Source: Sphingomonas sp. Leaf32 (lineage in GTDB: Bacteria; Pseudomonadota; Alphaproteobacteria; Sphingomonadales; Sphingomonadaceae). Taken from it: a stretch of DNA of 64,000 bases. Where the stretch lies: contig NZ_LMLA01000008.1 of NCBI RefSeq assembly GCF_001421765.1, positions 186,906 to 250,905 of the forward strand. The letters run 5' to 3'. A program made the translations under genes and the position numbers. The notes beneath the pieces are model-generated. The model was not told where the DNA came from. It saw nothing but the letters and a program-made list of their open reading frames with translations, and made no database searches. Below are positions 33,949-42,101 of the stretch, one piece after another; within the stretch, counting starts at the first letter, position 1; each line of letters begins with the position of its first letter.

Positions 33949-33954
33949 AATTAG

Positions 33955-33983
33955 CATTTATTCTAACTGGCCGATTTTTTCAA
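33955..33983 (-). promoter_or_regulatory. Candidate promoter of the antisense RNA
   Basis: On the minus strand TTGAAA (33983-33978), 17-bp spacer, TAAATG (33960-33955). It starts four bases after the ydbL stop and would place the transcript start at the duplicated repeat. Confidence 0.5.
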
Positions 33984-33986
33984 CCC

Positions 33987-34370
33987 TCACACGCAGCGCG
34001 CGTCGCGCTCCGCCGGGCCGCTGCCGCGCGTTTCCCAGCTACCGCCCGGCGTCTTGTACTTCTCGCCCGGCTTGGTCTGCGCGATCAGGTTGCATCCAGA
34101 GACGAACGCGAATTGTTCGACCGTCGCGCCCGACTGCGCGCCGCGCGTGTACGCCGCCTTGCGCTGGATGTTGATGTTGGCGACCAGCGCGCGCAACTCC
34201 GGCGTGCCGCCGCCGACGACGCCCAGATAACCGTCGGGCTGCTCGCCCACCTGCCCCGCCGCGCGTGCGGCCTGATAGGCCGGGTCGCGTTGCGCCCATG
34301 CGGTGCCGGCAATCCCGGCGACCGCGACGAAGGCGGCAGCGGCGAGGCCGTATTTGACATATGCGTGCAT
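33987..34370 (-). CDS. ydbL: YdbL-like periplasmic protein (DUF1318)
   Basis: 127 residues with signal peptide (VKYGLAAAAFVAVAGIAGTA, cleavage after WAQ). RDPAYQAARAAGQVGEQPDG and LRALVANINIQRKAAYTRGA are typical of YdbL; the end has two cysteines (GCNLIAQ; ARCV). In E. coli YdbL, YnbE and the AsmA-like YdbH act together in phospholipid transport to the outer membrane. Last gene of that operon here. Confidence 0.88.
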   Translation of the reverse strand: MHAYVKYGLAAAAFVAVAGIAGTAWAQRDPAYQAARAAGQVGEQPDGYLGVVGGGTPELRALVANINIQRKAAYTRGAQSGATVEQFAFVSGCNLIAQTKPGEKYKTPGGSWETRGSGPAERDARCV

Positions 34371-34372
34371 GG

Positions 34373-34567
34373 TCAGAAAATCCCTGGATTGTCCTGGATG
34401 AGCGTCTTCGCCTCACCATCGAGACGATACACCACTTCCTGCGTGATGTTGATGTTCAGGTTGATGACGATCGGCTTGTCCGGCGCGGACACGTTGACGC
34501 ACCCGCCGGCAAGACACGCCGTGCCACCGATCATCAAGGCTCTGAACATCGTCACGCTGTCGTTCAT
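34373..34567 (-). CDS. ynbE: YnbE-like outer-membrane lipoprotein
   Basis: 64 residues. Lipobox region TACLAGGC (Cys23), then VNVSAPDKPIVINLNINITQ and VVYRLD, the family core. In E. coli YnbE multimerises beta strands and is proposed to extend the YdbH bridge to the outer membrane. It overlaps the YdbH stop by 4 bp and precedes ydbL by 2 bp. Confidence 0.88.
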   Translation of the reverse strand: MNDSVTMFRALMIGGTACLAGGCVNVSAPDKPIVINLNINITQEVVYRLDGEAKTLIQDNPGIF

Positions 34568-37500
34568 GGCACAGTCTCGCTTTCGGAGGGCTGAATGGTG
34601 GTATCGAGCGGCGCCGGTGGCAAGCCCTGTTCGCGGCGGCGCTGTTCGGCCTGGAGCGCGGGCAGGTTGCGTTCGATCAGCCGTTTCGGGTCGTAGTAAT
34701 TCTGCACCGAATCGATCAGCTGGCGGAAGGGCGCCTTGATCCGGACGTTGAACACGAAGGGGAGCTTCGCCAGCCGCCGGATCAGGAAGTTGCTGTACGT
34801 CCCCTGCCCCTGGCTGACCCCGGCGAAGCGGATCGCGGTCAGCATCTCACCGGCCAGCGGCCCGTCCAGCTCGATCGTCAGGCGGCGATAGTCCATCGAC
34901 TTGAGCGCCTGGAACGCGAGGTTGCCCCAGAAGCCGACATCCTCCTTAGACACCTCACCCACATAGGACAGATTTCCAGGGCCGCGCGATTGCAGCTTGC
35001 CGCCTTCGATCCGGCCGCCATTGGCGTCGAAGATCATCGGCAGCACGCCGTCGAACACGCCCGAGGCGTTGAGATTGTCGAAGGCGAACTGCTGCAGGAA
35101 CAGCCCGCCATCGACCCCGGTCACGCGGAAGGTCATGCGGCGTTCCCGGTCGTCGGCGAAATCGAGGACGGTCGGCTCCAGCACCATTTCGCCCCCGCCC
35201 AGCGGCCAGCGGCCCCCGTCGATCTGGACCCGCATACCTTCGATCAAGCGATAGCGGACCACGCCGTCGGTCACCGCGATGCCCGGATTAACCTCCGCGA
35301 TCGTCGCGACCTGTCCCGGCGCAGTGACGAGGCCGAGCAGGTCGGTGAAGCGTATCTCGCCCGCCAGCCCGCTGACCGGACCGAAGGCGGCGGCAAGATC
35401 GGTGCCGGCGGTGCGGAAAGTGCCGGTCGAGGTGACACCATCGGGCGTCCATGCGATGTCACCGCGTCCCGATACCGTGCCCTTCACATCGGCGACGACG
35501 CCGAAGGTCAGCCGGGTCAGCTCGTTCGGCTGGAACGAATCGCCAAAGGTGATGCCCGGCACCGCCAGCACCGCCTTGCCGCGCCCGGTGCCGAGGTTGT
35601 GGACGATGGTGACGTCGCTGACCTTCACGCCCTTGGTCGGACGCTTCAGCGTGCCGCCCGCGCGAATGTCGTTGCCGCTGAGCGTCAGGGTGAAATCGTC
35701 GCTGCGCAGCGGTTCGAATCGCGGTTGCGGATCGGCATCGCGTACGCCGACATCGCCCTTCAGCGACAGCACGCCACCCGCCAGCTTCCAGTCGCCCGAC
35801 GCATCGCGGATCAGCAGCGGCACGTTGCCGATCTGCCCCTCGCTCCGTGCGAATTGCCCCGCGACCTCGCCGTTCGCGACGCGTCCGGTCAACGTACCGA
35901 GGTCGAGGACACTGACCCGGTCGGGATTGCCCAGGCGCGTCTTCACATCTGCCAGCACGAAGCCAAGATCGGCGAGGCCGAACCGTCCGCTTCCCGCCGC
36001 GAGAGTGACGGGGGTGCCGCCCAGCCTGCCGGTCAACCGGGTGGCGCCGGTAGCGATGCCGCCGCCGACCTTGCCCCCGGCCAGCCGGACCATGCCCCCA
36101 TCCGCCGCACAGAGCCGCAGCCGTGCCGGATCGAGCGTCAGGGCGGACACCCGCAACCGATCGAAGGCGACCGGCACGCAGCCGTCGTTCACCACCAGCC
36201 GCCCCGCCCCGTCCCAGCGCGAATCGATCGGCAGCGCGAGGCGGTCGATCCGCCCGCCGCTGAACGGTCCCGACAGTTCGGCGCGGGTCTGGATCCGGGT
36301 CGCGCCATCGCCATCGGCACGGAAGCGGACGGGCGCGAGCGCCAGCCGCGCGTCACCCTCCGCATAAGGGGCGATGGTCGCCGTACCGGTGACCGGAGCG
36401 CCGGGGCCGGCGTGCGACAGGCGGACGCTGGCGACTGGCAACCCGCCGCCACCCATCGCCAGCGTGCCGTTCAGCGTCACGCCCTTGCCCGATACCCAGC
36501 GGACCGGCCCGTCACGCAAGGTCGCGCGCGCGCCGCTGGCGGCAACGAAGGCCAGCCGGTCAATCCGTGCCGCCAGCGGCCGGGCGGCGACCTCGGCCGA
36601 AAGATCGAAGCGTTGCGTCGCCCGGACCACCGCCGCCATCGCCGCCGTCGCCAGTGGCGCGACCGGCGTTCCGGCGGCGGCATCCGCGCCGCCGGCGATC
36701 CGCGCAACCATGGCGGGCGCGAGCCGCGCCCCGCGCGCACCGATCCGTCCTTCGAATGCCGGCACGCCGCCGATCGCATAGCGCCCGGCGATCGACAGCC
36801 CCTGCCCTGCCAGTTGTGGCAGGACGAAGTCGCCCGACCGCAGATCGAGCGTGCCGGTGGTTCCAGCCGCCCGTCCGTCGAAACCGACCGTGCCGGATAG
36901 CGCCGCCACCTGTGCCTGAGGTGCAGCGATGCGATCGGCCGCGACCTCCGCCCGTCCGCGCCAGCGGTCGAAACCGGGCGAAAGCCGCGCTTCGACCGCC
37001 ACCACCGGTCCGGCCAGCCGCACGTCACCGCACGCCGCTGCCCGCGCCCGGATCGGGCCGCTTAGCGACGGGCCGGTGCTGGCGGTGCGCAGCGACAGGT
37101 TCGCCGCCAGCCGGTCGATCCCGCAGCCGTTCAGCGACAGCCGCTCCGACACCGCCGCCAGTTTTCCGGTAAAGCCGTTCGCCAGATTGCCGCGCCCGGC
37201 GAGCTTCGCACCGATCACGCCATAGGGGGTGGCAAGACGGATACGCCCATCGTCCACGCCGACGTCGAAATCGGGCAGCGCGAACGGCTTGCCCGACGGC
37301 GGCGGCAACAGCCGGTCGATCTGTCCGAACGATACCGTCCCGTCGGGCCGCAGCGTCGCACGCAGCCGCGCCTGCCCGACGCGCGCGCCGGTGACCTTCG
37401 CACCGTTCAGCGAGATGCTGGTGTCGATGTCGATCCAGTCGGCGATCAGGTCGGGCGCTTTGGGATCGCCCAGCACGACATCGACCAGCCGCTGCCGCCC

Positions 37501-37779
37501 CGTCCCGATCTCCGCCACGCGGTAGCGCGCGGAGACGCCGCGTTTTTCCAGTTCGCGGCGGACCAGATCGTCGGCGATCGGTTTGCGCTGCGTCCACAAC
37601 AGCCCGGCAAGCAGCAGGACGATGCCGGAGACGACCAGCAACACCCGCGTGAACCGTCGCCGTCTGGCGCCCCGGGGACGCGGCGACGCCACGGCCCCCA
37701 CCGCCTGCTCGTCGTCACCGCCCAGACCCTTCACTCCGCTGCTCGCCCCGTTCGTCGCGCCTGACGCCGCAGGGGTCAA
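34564..37779 (-). CDS. ydbH: YdbH-like AsmA-family intermembrane phospholipid transport protein
   Basis: 1071 residues: basic cytoplasmic start (RGARRRRFTRVLL), one membrane anchor near residues 44-62, then a very long periplasmic region of repeated beta strands, as in TamB, YhdP and YdbH. The C-terminus has the dicarboxylate-type segment (GGLFLQQFAFDNLNASGVFD, SYVGEVSKEDVGFWGNLAFQ, MDYRRLTIELDGPLAGEML) typical of YdbH. It forms a tube-like lipid bridge from the inner membrane. Operon partners ynbE and ydbL follow with overlaps. The exact start within the first 30 codons is uncertain. Confidence 0.88.
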   Translation of the reverse strand: MTPAASGATNGASSGVKGLGGDDEQAVGAVASPRPRGARRRRFTRVLLVVSGIVLLLAGLLWTQRKPIADDLVRRELEKRGVSARYRVAEIGTGRQRLVDVVLGDPKAPDLIADWIDIDTSISLNGAKVTGARVGQARLRATLRPDGTVSFGQIDRLLPPPSGKPFALPDFDVGVDDGRIRLATPYGVIGAKLAGRGNLANGFTGKLAAVSERLSLNGCGIDRLAANLSLRTASTGPSLSGPIRARAAACGDVRLAGPVVAVEARLSPGFDRWRGRAEVAADRIAAPQAQVAALSGTVGFDGRAAGTTGTLDLRSGDFVLPQLAGQGLSIAGRYAIGGVPAFEGRIGARGARLAPAMVARIAGGADAAAGTPVAPLATAAMAAVVRATQRFDLSAEVAARPLAARIDRLAFVAASGARATLRDGPVRWVSGKGVTLNGTLAMGGGGLPVASVRLSHAGPGAPVTGTATIAPYAEGDARLALAPVRFRADGDGATRIQTRAELSGPFSGGRIDRLALPIDSRWDGAGRLVVNDGCVPVAFDRLRVSALTLDPARLRLCAADGGMVRLAGGKVGGGIATGATRLTGRLGGTPVTLAAGSGRFGLADLGFVLADVKTRLGNPDRVSVLDLGTLTGRVANGEVAGQFARSEGQIGNVPLLIRDASGDWKLAGGVLSLKGDVGVRDADPQPRFEPLRSDDFTLTLSGNDIRAGGTLKRPTKGVKVSDVTIVHNLGTGRGKAVLAVPGITFGDSFQPNELTRLTFGVVADVKGTVSGRGDIAWTPDGVTSTGTFRTAGTDLAAAFGPVSGLAGEIRFTDLLGLVTAPGQVATIAEVNPGIAVTDGVVRYRLIEGMRVQIDGGRWPLGGGEMVLEPTVLDFADDRERRMTFRVTGVDGGLFLQQFAFDNLNASGVFDGVLPMIFDANGGRIEGGKLQSRGPGNLSYVGEVSKEDVGFWGNLAFQALKSMDYRRLTIELDGPLAGEMLTAIRFAGVSQGQGTYSNFLIRRLAKLPFVFNVRIKAPFRQLIDSVQNYYDPKRLIERNLPALQAEQRRREQGLPPAPLDTTIQPSESETVP

Positions 37780-37834
37780 GCGCGAGAAGCGGCAAACGGT
37801 TCCGGCAGCGCAACGGAAGTTGCCCGATCGGGGG

Positions 37835-38164
37835 TCAGCGCGTCGCCATCGCCGCCTTGCGCCGCTCGGCCCATGCCTTCACCGCAAGGCCCATCGGCGG
37901 GGTCATACACGCTTCCAGTTCCTTCGCGGTGCGGATGTTGGGCACGCAGGCGAGATAGGCTTCGCAGATGCTGGCGTCGAACACCGGATCGCCGCTGGGC
38001 GGCTTCAGCGCGCAGCGCTTGGCGCCTATGAACCAGTCCCGCCTGGTGACGATCCGGAAATCGCGCGGGCGTTCGCCGGTCACCACGATCTCGTCATCGG
38101 CCGGCGGCGCAGGCGGAGCCGCCTGCGCCAGCAACGCGACGGCGGCGAGGAAGGCCGGCATCAT
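37835..38164 (-). CDS. Small secreted four-cysteine protein, paralogue of 62325-62642
   Basis: 109 residues with a signal peptide (MMPAFLAAVALLAQAAPPAP), then DEIVVTGERPRDFRI and four cysteines in the pattern C-x13-C-x5-C-x13-C (AKRC, SIC, LAC, EAC) with SGDPVFDASIC. The protein at 62325 has the same DEIVV motif, the same SGDP-LLD segment and the same spacing apart from one gap, so they form a family, probably with two disulfides. Start overlaps the PagL stop by 4 bp. The function is unknown. Confidence 0.7.
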   Translation of the reverse strand: MMPAFLAAVALLAQAAPPAPPADDEIVVTGERPRDFRIVTRRDWFIGAKRCALKPPSGDPVFDASICEAYLACVPNIRTAKELEACMTPPMGLAVKAWAERRKAAMATR

Positions 38165-38835
38165 CGCCCCAGCCGGCGCACGACACGGATACCGACATTG
38201 TCGATCCCCGGATTGGTGTCGGAGAACATCTGGCGGTGGCTGAAATGCTCCCACGCCAGTTCGACCGCCCAGCGCCGATCGAGCCGTACGCCGATCGAGG
38301 CATTGGGATTGAACAGGATCTTCGAGCCGAACGAGGTGCGCCGGCGATAGATGTCGTAGCGGCGCCATGCCTCGTCCGTGGAGATGCCCGGCTGGAACGG
38401 ATCGGGCGTGAAGCGGTAGCCGTCGATGACCGTCACGCCGATGCCTGCCTGTCCGTAGACCCGGCCGCGCAGGATATGCTGCCGCCACTCCGCGCCGATG
38501 CTGGCGAAGCTGGTGCGCCCGGCGGTGTTGATCTGCGCCTTTGCCGTCAGGCGGGGCTTGAGCAGGATGCGCAGCGGCGCGGTGCGATAGGCGATCTGCA
38601 CGTCGACCGTGCCATTCTCCTCGAACCCCTCATAGATTTGCCCGTCCGGCAGGTCGGGCAGGTCGAAGATCAGCTTGCCACCGAGCGGGTGGAAGTTGGC
38701 ACCGTGCCGCAGGACGCCGATGGCCACCTCCGCACCTCCATCGCGCGATGCGCGGTCGGGCGCTTCCTGCGCCATCGCCGTCGTGGAGACGAGCGCCAAC
38801 ACTGCGCCCAGGACGCCCTGCTTCATCCGAATCAT
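38161..38835 (-). CDS. pagL: PagL-like lipid A 3-O-deacylase (acyloxyacyl hydrolase)
   Basis: Outer-membrane beta-barrel enzyme that removes the 3-O acyl chain of lipid A. 224 residues with signal peptide ending TTAMA. The PagL hallmark is at the end: AVELAWEHFSH, with the His-Ser catalytic pair, then NPGIDNVGIRVVRRLG. Length and pattern match the family. It is coupled to the four-cysteine gene downstream. Confidence 0.85.
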   Translation of the reverse strand: MIRMKQGVLGAVLALVSTTAMAQEAPDRASRDGGAEVAIGVLRHGANFHPLGGKLIFDLPDLPDGQIYEGFEENGTVDVQIAYRTAPLRILLKPRLTAKAQINTAGRTSFASIGAEWRQHILRGRVYGQAGIGVTVIDGYRFTPDPFQPGISTDEAWRRYDIYRRRTSFGSKILFNPNASIGVRLDRRWAVELAWEHFSHRQMFSDTNPGIDNVGIRVVRRLGR

Positions 38836-38923
38836 CTGAACCCCTTCGTCGCAAACGGCATTCGCTTCGCCGTGGCCAATGTCGTATCATCGACAATAAT
38901 TGCTGTAAAACAGAAAGTATCTT

Positions 38924-39550
38924 GTGTCCGACGGATATTCACTGCCACCGAAGAAGGCGCGTACCAGCCGCAGGGTCGGCGGCCTGTTTCTGTTGATCGG
39001 GGCGCTCATGGCAGTATTTACGGTCGCCGGGTCGGTTGTACCGGGCAGCTATTTCAACTGCGATGCCGAGCAGCGCTGCATCAGCGGAACGGATCCGGCG
39101 AATCTGCTGCCCGACGAGGTTCACGCCGAGCTGGATCGTGCCCCCCAGGCACGCCGCCATTTCGATCGATGGGTAGCGGAGCCTGCCGTCCGCGTCGGAT
39201 TGGGTGCGCTCGTCCTGCTGGAGTTGGGGCCGATGACGATCCTACTCATCGCGGTCGGTATGACACTCCGCCGATTGGGCAGGCAGCAGCGCGACGCCCT
39301 TGCCCATGCTCTGCCATGGCTTCGGCACGCGTCGCGTGCCGCGATCGCGCTGGCGTTGTCGCGTCTTGTCGTCCCCCTCGCGAACGGTGCCTTGCTTTAC
39401 AACGGGCTGGGCCGGCCCGACATCGTGCTGCCACCGATCAACCTAGCCAACACGTTGGTGCTGTTGCTGTTCACCGCTGCCGTTCGTGCCATGATCTGGG
39501 CACTGGAGGCGGGCATCCGGGCCGAGCGCGAACTGGCCGATTTCGTCTGA
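38924..39550 (+). CDS. DUF2975-like membrane protein
   Basis: 208 residues with about four membrane segments: near 18-38 (VGGLFLLIGALMAVFTVAGS), 88-110, 137-155 and 168-190, and a periplasmic loop with two cysteines (YFNCDAEQRC). DUF2975 membrane proteins are usually encoded beside a small Xre-type regulator, as here (one-base overlap TGATG). Translation starts at GTG with a weak ribosome binding site. It may control the regulator's activity; unproven. Confidence 0.72.
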   Translation: MSDGYSLPPKKARTSRRVGGLFLLIGALMAVFTVAGSVVPGSYFNCDAEQRCISGTDPANLLPDEVHAELDRAPQARRHFDRWVAEPAVRVGLGALVLLELGPMTILLIAVGMTLRRLGRQQRDALAHALPWLRHASRAAIALALSRLVVPLANGALLYNGLGRPDIVLPPINLANTLVLLLFTAAVRAMIWALEAGIRAERELADFV

Positions 39551-39786
39551 TGCCGGTCGTCGTCAATCTCGACGTGATGCTGGCACGCCGCAAGGTGCGG
39601 TCGAAGGAACTGGCGGAGGCGATCGGCATCACCGAATCGAACCTGTCGCTGTTGAAGTCAGGCAAGGTGAAGGGCGTGCGCTTCGCGACGCTGGCCGCGA
39701 TCTGCCGCTATCTGGACTGCACCCCGGGCGACATCCTCGACTATACCCCGTCCGACGACGACCTGCGCGCGGGAGGCGAGGAATGA
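39550..39786 (+). CDS. Xre-family HTH regulator
   Basis: 78 residues, a YozG-like helix-turn-helix: VNLDVMLARRKVRSKELAEA, then IGITESNLSLLKSGKVKGVR and LAAICRYLDCTPGDILDY. Such short regulators pair with DUF2975 membrane proteins, here the gene directly upstream. Targets unknown. Confidence 0.88.
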   Translation: MPVVVNLDVMLARRKVRSKELAEAIGITESNLSLLKSGKVKGVRFATLAAICRYLDCTPGDILDYTPSDDDLRAGGEE

Positions 39787-39831
39787 GCCGCCCCCTCGCC
39801 TGCTGCCCTGCGATCCGCTAGGCAGGCGGGC

Positions 39832-40515
39832 ATGACGACGCCCGAGACCGACGGCACCGGCCACCGCGCGCGCCTGCGCGGGCGGCTGCTGGACCATGGC
39901 GGGGCGGCACTGCTCGACCATGAGCTGATCGAATATCTCCTGACGCTGGCCATTCCGCGCCGTGATACCAAGCCGCTGGCCAAGACGCTGCTGCACGAGT
40001 TCGGCGGGATCGGCGGGTTGCTGTCGGCCGACCCTCTGGCACTGGGCAAGGTATCCGGCATGGGCGACAGCGCGGTCGCGGCGATCCGCATCGCGCAGGC
40101 CGCCGCGACGCGGATGCTGCAGGCGCAGGTGGCGCAGAGGCCGGTGCTGTCGAACTGGCAGGCGCTACTCGACTATCTCCACGCCGACATGGCGCATCAG
40201 GCGGTCGAGCGGATCCGGGTCCTGCACCTGAACAGTCGCAACCTGCTGATCCGCGACGAACTGGTGGCGGAGGGGACGATCGACGAAGCGCCGATCTATA
40301 CCCGCGAGGTGATCCGCCGCGCGCTGGACCTGGGGTCGGCCGCGCTGATCCTGGTCCATAACCACCCCAGCGGCGACCATAGCCCCAGCCGGGCGGACAT
40401 CGACCTGACCCGCACCATCGCGGCGGCGGGCAAGCCGCTGGGCATTGCCGTCCACGACCACCTCATCATCGGCGCCAAGGGACATACCAGCCTGCGCGCC
40501 CAGGGAATGTTCTGA
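39832..40515 (+). CDS. radC: RadC/JAB1-type DNA repair protein
   Basis: 227 residues. N-terminal helix-hairpin-helix region (HRARLRGRLLDHGGAALLDH), then the MPN/JAMM domain with EVIRRALDLGSAALILVHNH, PSGDHSPSRADIDLT, giving the zinc ligands His-x-His...Asp and the catalytic Glu. RadC's role in repair is poorly defined. It overlaps the next gene by one base (TGATG). Confidence 0.92.
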   Translation: MTTPETDGTGHRARLRGRLLDHGGAALLDHELIEYLLTLAIPRRDTKPLAKTLLHEFGGIGGLLSADPLALGKVSGMGDSAVAAIRIAQAAATRMLQAQVAQRPVLSNWQALLDYLHADMAHQAVERIRVLHLNSRNLLIRDELVAEGTIDEAPIYTREVIRRALDLGSAALILVHNHPSGDHSPSRADIDLTRTIAAAGKPLGIAVHDHLIIGAKGHTSLRAQGMF

Positions 40516-41069
40516 TGCGTACCGAAAAGCAGAAGATGATCGCCGGCGAGCTGTACCATGCCGGCGACGCCGAACTGGTCGCCGATGTATTGCGGGCGGC
40601 GGCGTGGATGGATCGCTACAATGCCCGCATCGCGCTGGAACGCGACGAACAGCGCACGCTGCTGCGGGAGATCATGCCGGGGGTCGGCAAGGACGTGCTC
40701 ATCCGCCCGCCGTTCCACATCGACTATGGCTACAACATCACCCTCGGCGACGAGGTCTTTCTGAATTACGGCTGCGTCATCCTCGACGTGTGTGCCGTGA
40801 CCATCGGCGACAAGACGCAGATCGGGCCGGGCGTGCAGATCCTCGCCGCCGACCATCCGCGCGATCCGGCGGTGCGCGCGCAGATGCTGGAATTCGGGCG
40901 GCCGGTGACGATCGGCCGGAATGTCTGGATCGGCGGCGGGGCGATCCTGCTGCCGGGCGTCACGGTCGGCGACGATGCGCTGATCGGCGCGGGGGCGGTG
41001 GTGACGCGCGATGTGCCGGCGGGGGCGACGGTGGTGGGCAATCCGGCGCGGGTGTTGGCGGGGAAGTAG
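40515..41069 (+). CDS. Sugar O-acetyltransferase, maltose/galactoside type
   Basis: 184 residues. N-terminal helical Mac domain (MRTEKQKMIAGELYHAGDAE), then left-handed beta-helix hexapeptide repeats (IRPPFHIDYGYNITLGDEVF, IGRNVWIGGGAILLPGVTVG) with the catalytic His in LAADHPRD. Uses acetyl-CoA to acetylate a sugar hydroxyl, possibly as detoxification. Coupled to radC by overlap. Confidence 0.9.
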   Translation: MRTEKQKMIAGELYHAGDAELVADVLRAAAWMDRYNARIALERDEQRTLLREIMPGVGKDVLIRPPFHIDYGYNITLGDEVFLNYGCVILDVCAVTIGDKTQIGPGVQILAADHPRDPAVRAQMLEFGRPVTIGRNVWIGGGAILLPGVTVGDDALIGAGAVVTRDVPAGATVVGNPARVLAGK

Positions 41070-41250
41070 AGAGAAGGTTGGTTCACGCGGAGGCGCGAAG
41101 GCGCGGAGGCGTTCCGCTTGTGGAATTGTTGCCCGCGTCAGCGGCCCATTGTCCTGCTTGCAGCTTGCACAGCGCCTCCCGATCGCGAAACGCTCGCCCG
41201 GTGCGCATATCCTCCGCGTCTCCGCGCCTCCGCGCGAACCACTTTTCTTC
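41070..41250. repeat. Repeat type E, copy 3 (181 bp)
   Basis: Arms GAGAAGGTTGGTTCACGCGG and the inverse ending CCGCGCGAACCACTTTTCTT. Starts directly at the acetyltransferase stop. Read in reverse, the core has segments in common with copy 1 (CGGGAG, then GGCCGCT and CGCGG), so more than the arms is conserved. Confidence 0.88.
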
Positions 41251-41290
41251 TTATGCGCCGCCAATCGCAGGTCCTGCTATAGCAAAGGCA

Positions 41291-41321
41291 GCGGGACCCC
41301 GGATCAAGTCCGAGGTGACGG
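41291..41321. repeat. Palindromic repeat type A, single arm
   Basis: GCGGGACCCCGGATC then AAGTCCGAGGTGACGG, the right half of a type A pair. With the type E copy it fills the 343-bp gap between two convergent genes. Confidence 0.85.
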
Positions 41322-41351
41322 GAAGTGCTTAGGAAGCCCGCCCCCGTCCCA

Positions 41352-41386
41352 TACGAAAACGACCGCCGGGATCGTTCCCGGCGGTC
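41352..41386 (-). terminator. Terminator of the EF-hand gene
   Basis: On the minus strand a perfect 11-bp stem GACCGCCGGGA/TCCCGGCGGTC with loop ACGA, followed by GTTTTCGTA. It begins 26 bases after the stop. The stem and tail closely resemble the terminator at 5895-5930. Confidence 0.9.
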
Positions 41387-41412
41387 GCATCGATATCAGC
41401 TCAAGTCTTGGC

Positions 41413-41892
41413 TCAGGCGCTCTGGCTCAGGAAGCTGGTCAGTTCCGCCTTCGACACCGCCTTCGACTTGTCCTTGTCCGCCTGGGCGAAGGCCTGCTTG
41501 ACCCAGCTCTTCACCTCGGGCTTGTCGGCGGTCACGCCGGGTTCGCTCGCCGAGCGCAACGCGACCATCCAGTCGCCGAACTGCTTCTCGGTCAGCTGAC
41601 CCTTCCCGTCCTTGTCGTATTTCGGGAATTCGGCCTCGACGATCTGCGCGATCTGCGTACCGCTGACGGGCTGACCGGCCTCGGCCGTGGTCTGCGCGGT
41701 CTGCGTCGCGGCATCGGGCTGGGCAGCGGGTGCGGCCTGAGTCGCGGCGATCGACGGATCAGCGGGTGCCGCCTGCGAAGTTGCCGGCGTATCCTGCGTG
41801 GCGGGAGCAGTCGTCTGTGCCAGTACCGCGTCCTGGGCAAATGCCGGGGCAGATACCATCATGGCGCTGGCGAGAAGAATACGCTTCATCAT
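41413..41892 (-). CDS. Secreted EF-hand calcium-binding protein
   Basis: 159 residues with a signal peptide (MMKRILLASAMMVSAPAFAQ), a ~60-residue Ala/Thr/Gln linker, and two EF-hand loops: DKDGKGQLTEKQ (Gln at position 12 in place of Glu, so weak) and DKDKSKAVSKAE (canonical Glu). Probably binds calcium in the periplasm. AAGGAG is well placed before the first ATG at 41892. It is a single gene with its own terminator, divergent from purB. Confidence 0.85.
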   Translation of the reverse strand: MMKRILLASAMMVSAPAFAQDAVLAQTTAPATQDTPATSQAAPADPSIAATQAAPAAQPDAATQTAQTTAEAGQPVSGTQIAQIVEAEFPKYDKDGKGQLTEKQFGDWMVALRSASEPGVTADKPEVKSWVKQAFAQADKDKSKAVSKAELTSFLSQSA

Positions 41893-42101
41893 CGAATTTC
41901 TCCTTTCGGATTGGTTCGTAATTTCATGCCATCGTTGCAAGACAACTCCGCAACGACGCTGCGATGACCAAACCAACTTAGGTCGTTTCGGTTTCGATTG
42001 AAGCCCCTTCCCGATTTCTTCTATCGCACGACAGGCTCGATTCATCCGCGACTTGTTGCTAGGGCGCGGCAAACCGATCGCCCGTTTTCGAAAGGCCTGC
42101 C

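Noticed and set aside
33922..34100. A second coding frame starting at the duplicated AAGGAGG (33922) with CTG/TTG and reading LKSQLAFILTGRFF onward
   Set aside because: The reading is not like the first peptide, soon runs antisense through ydbL, and is Arg-rich. The copy is better explained as the source of the antisense RNA.
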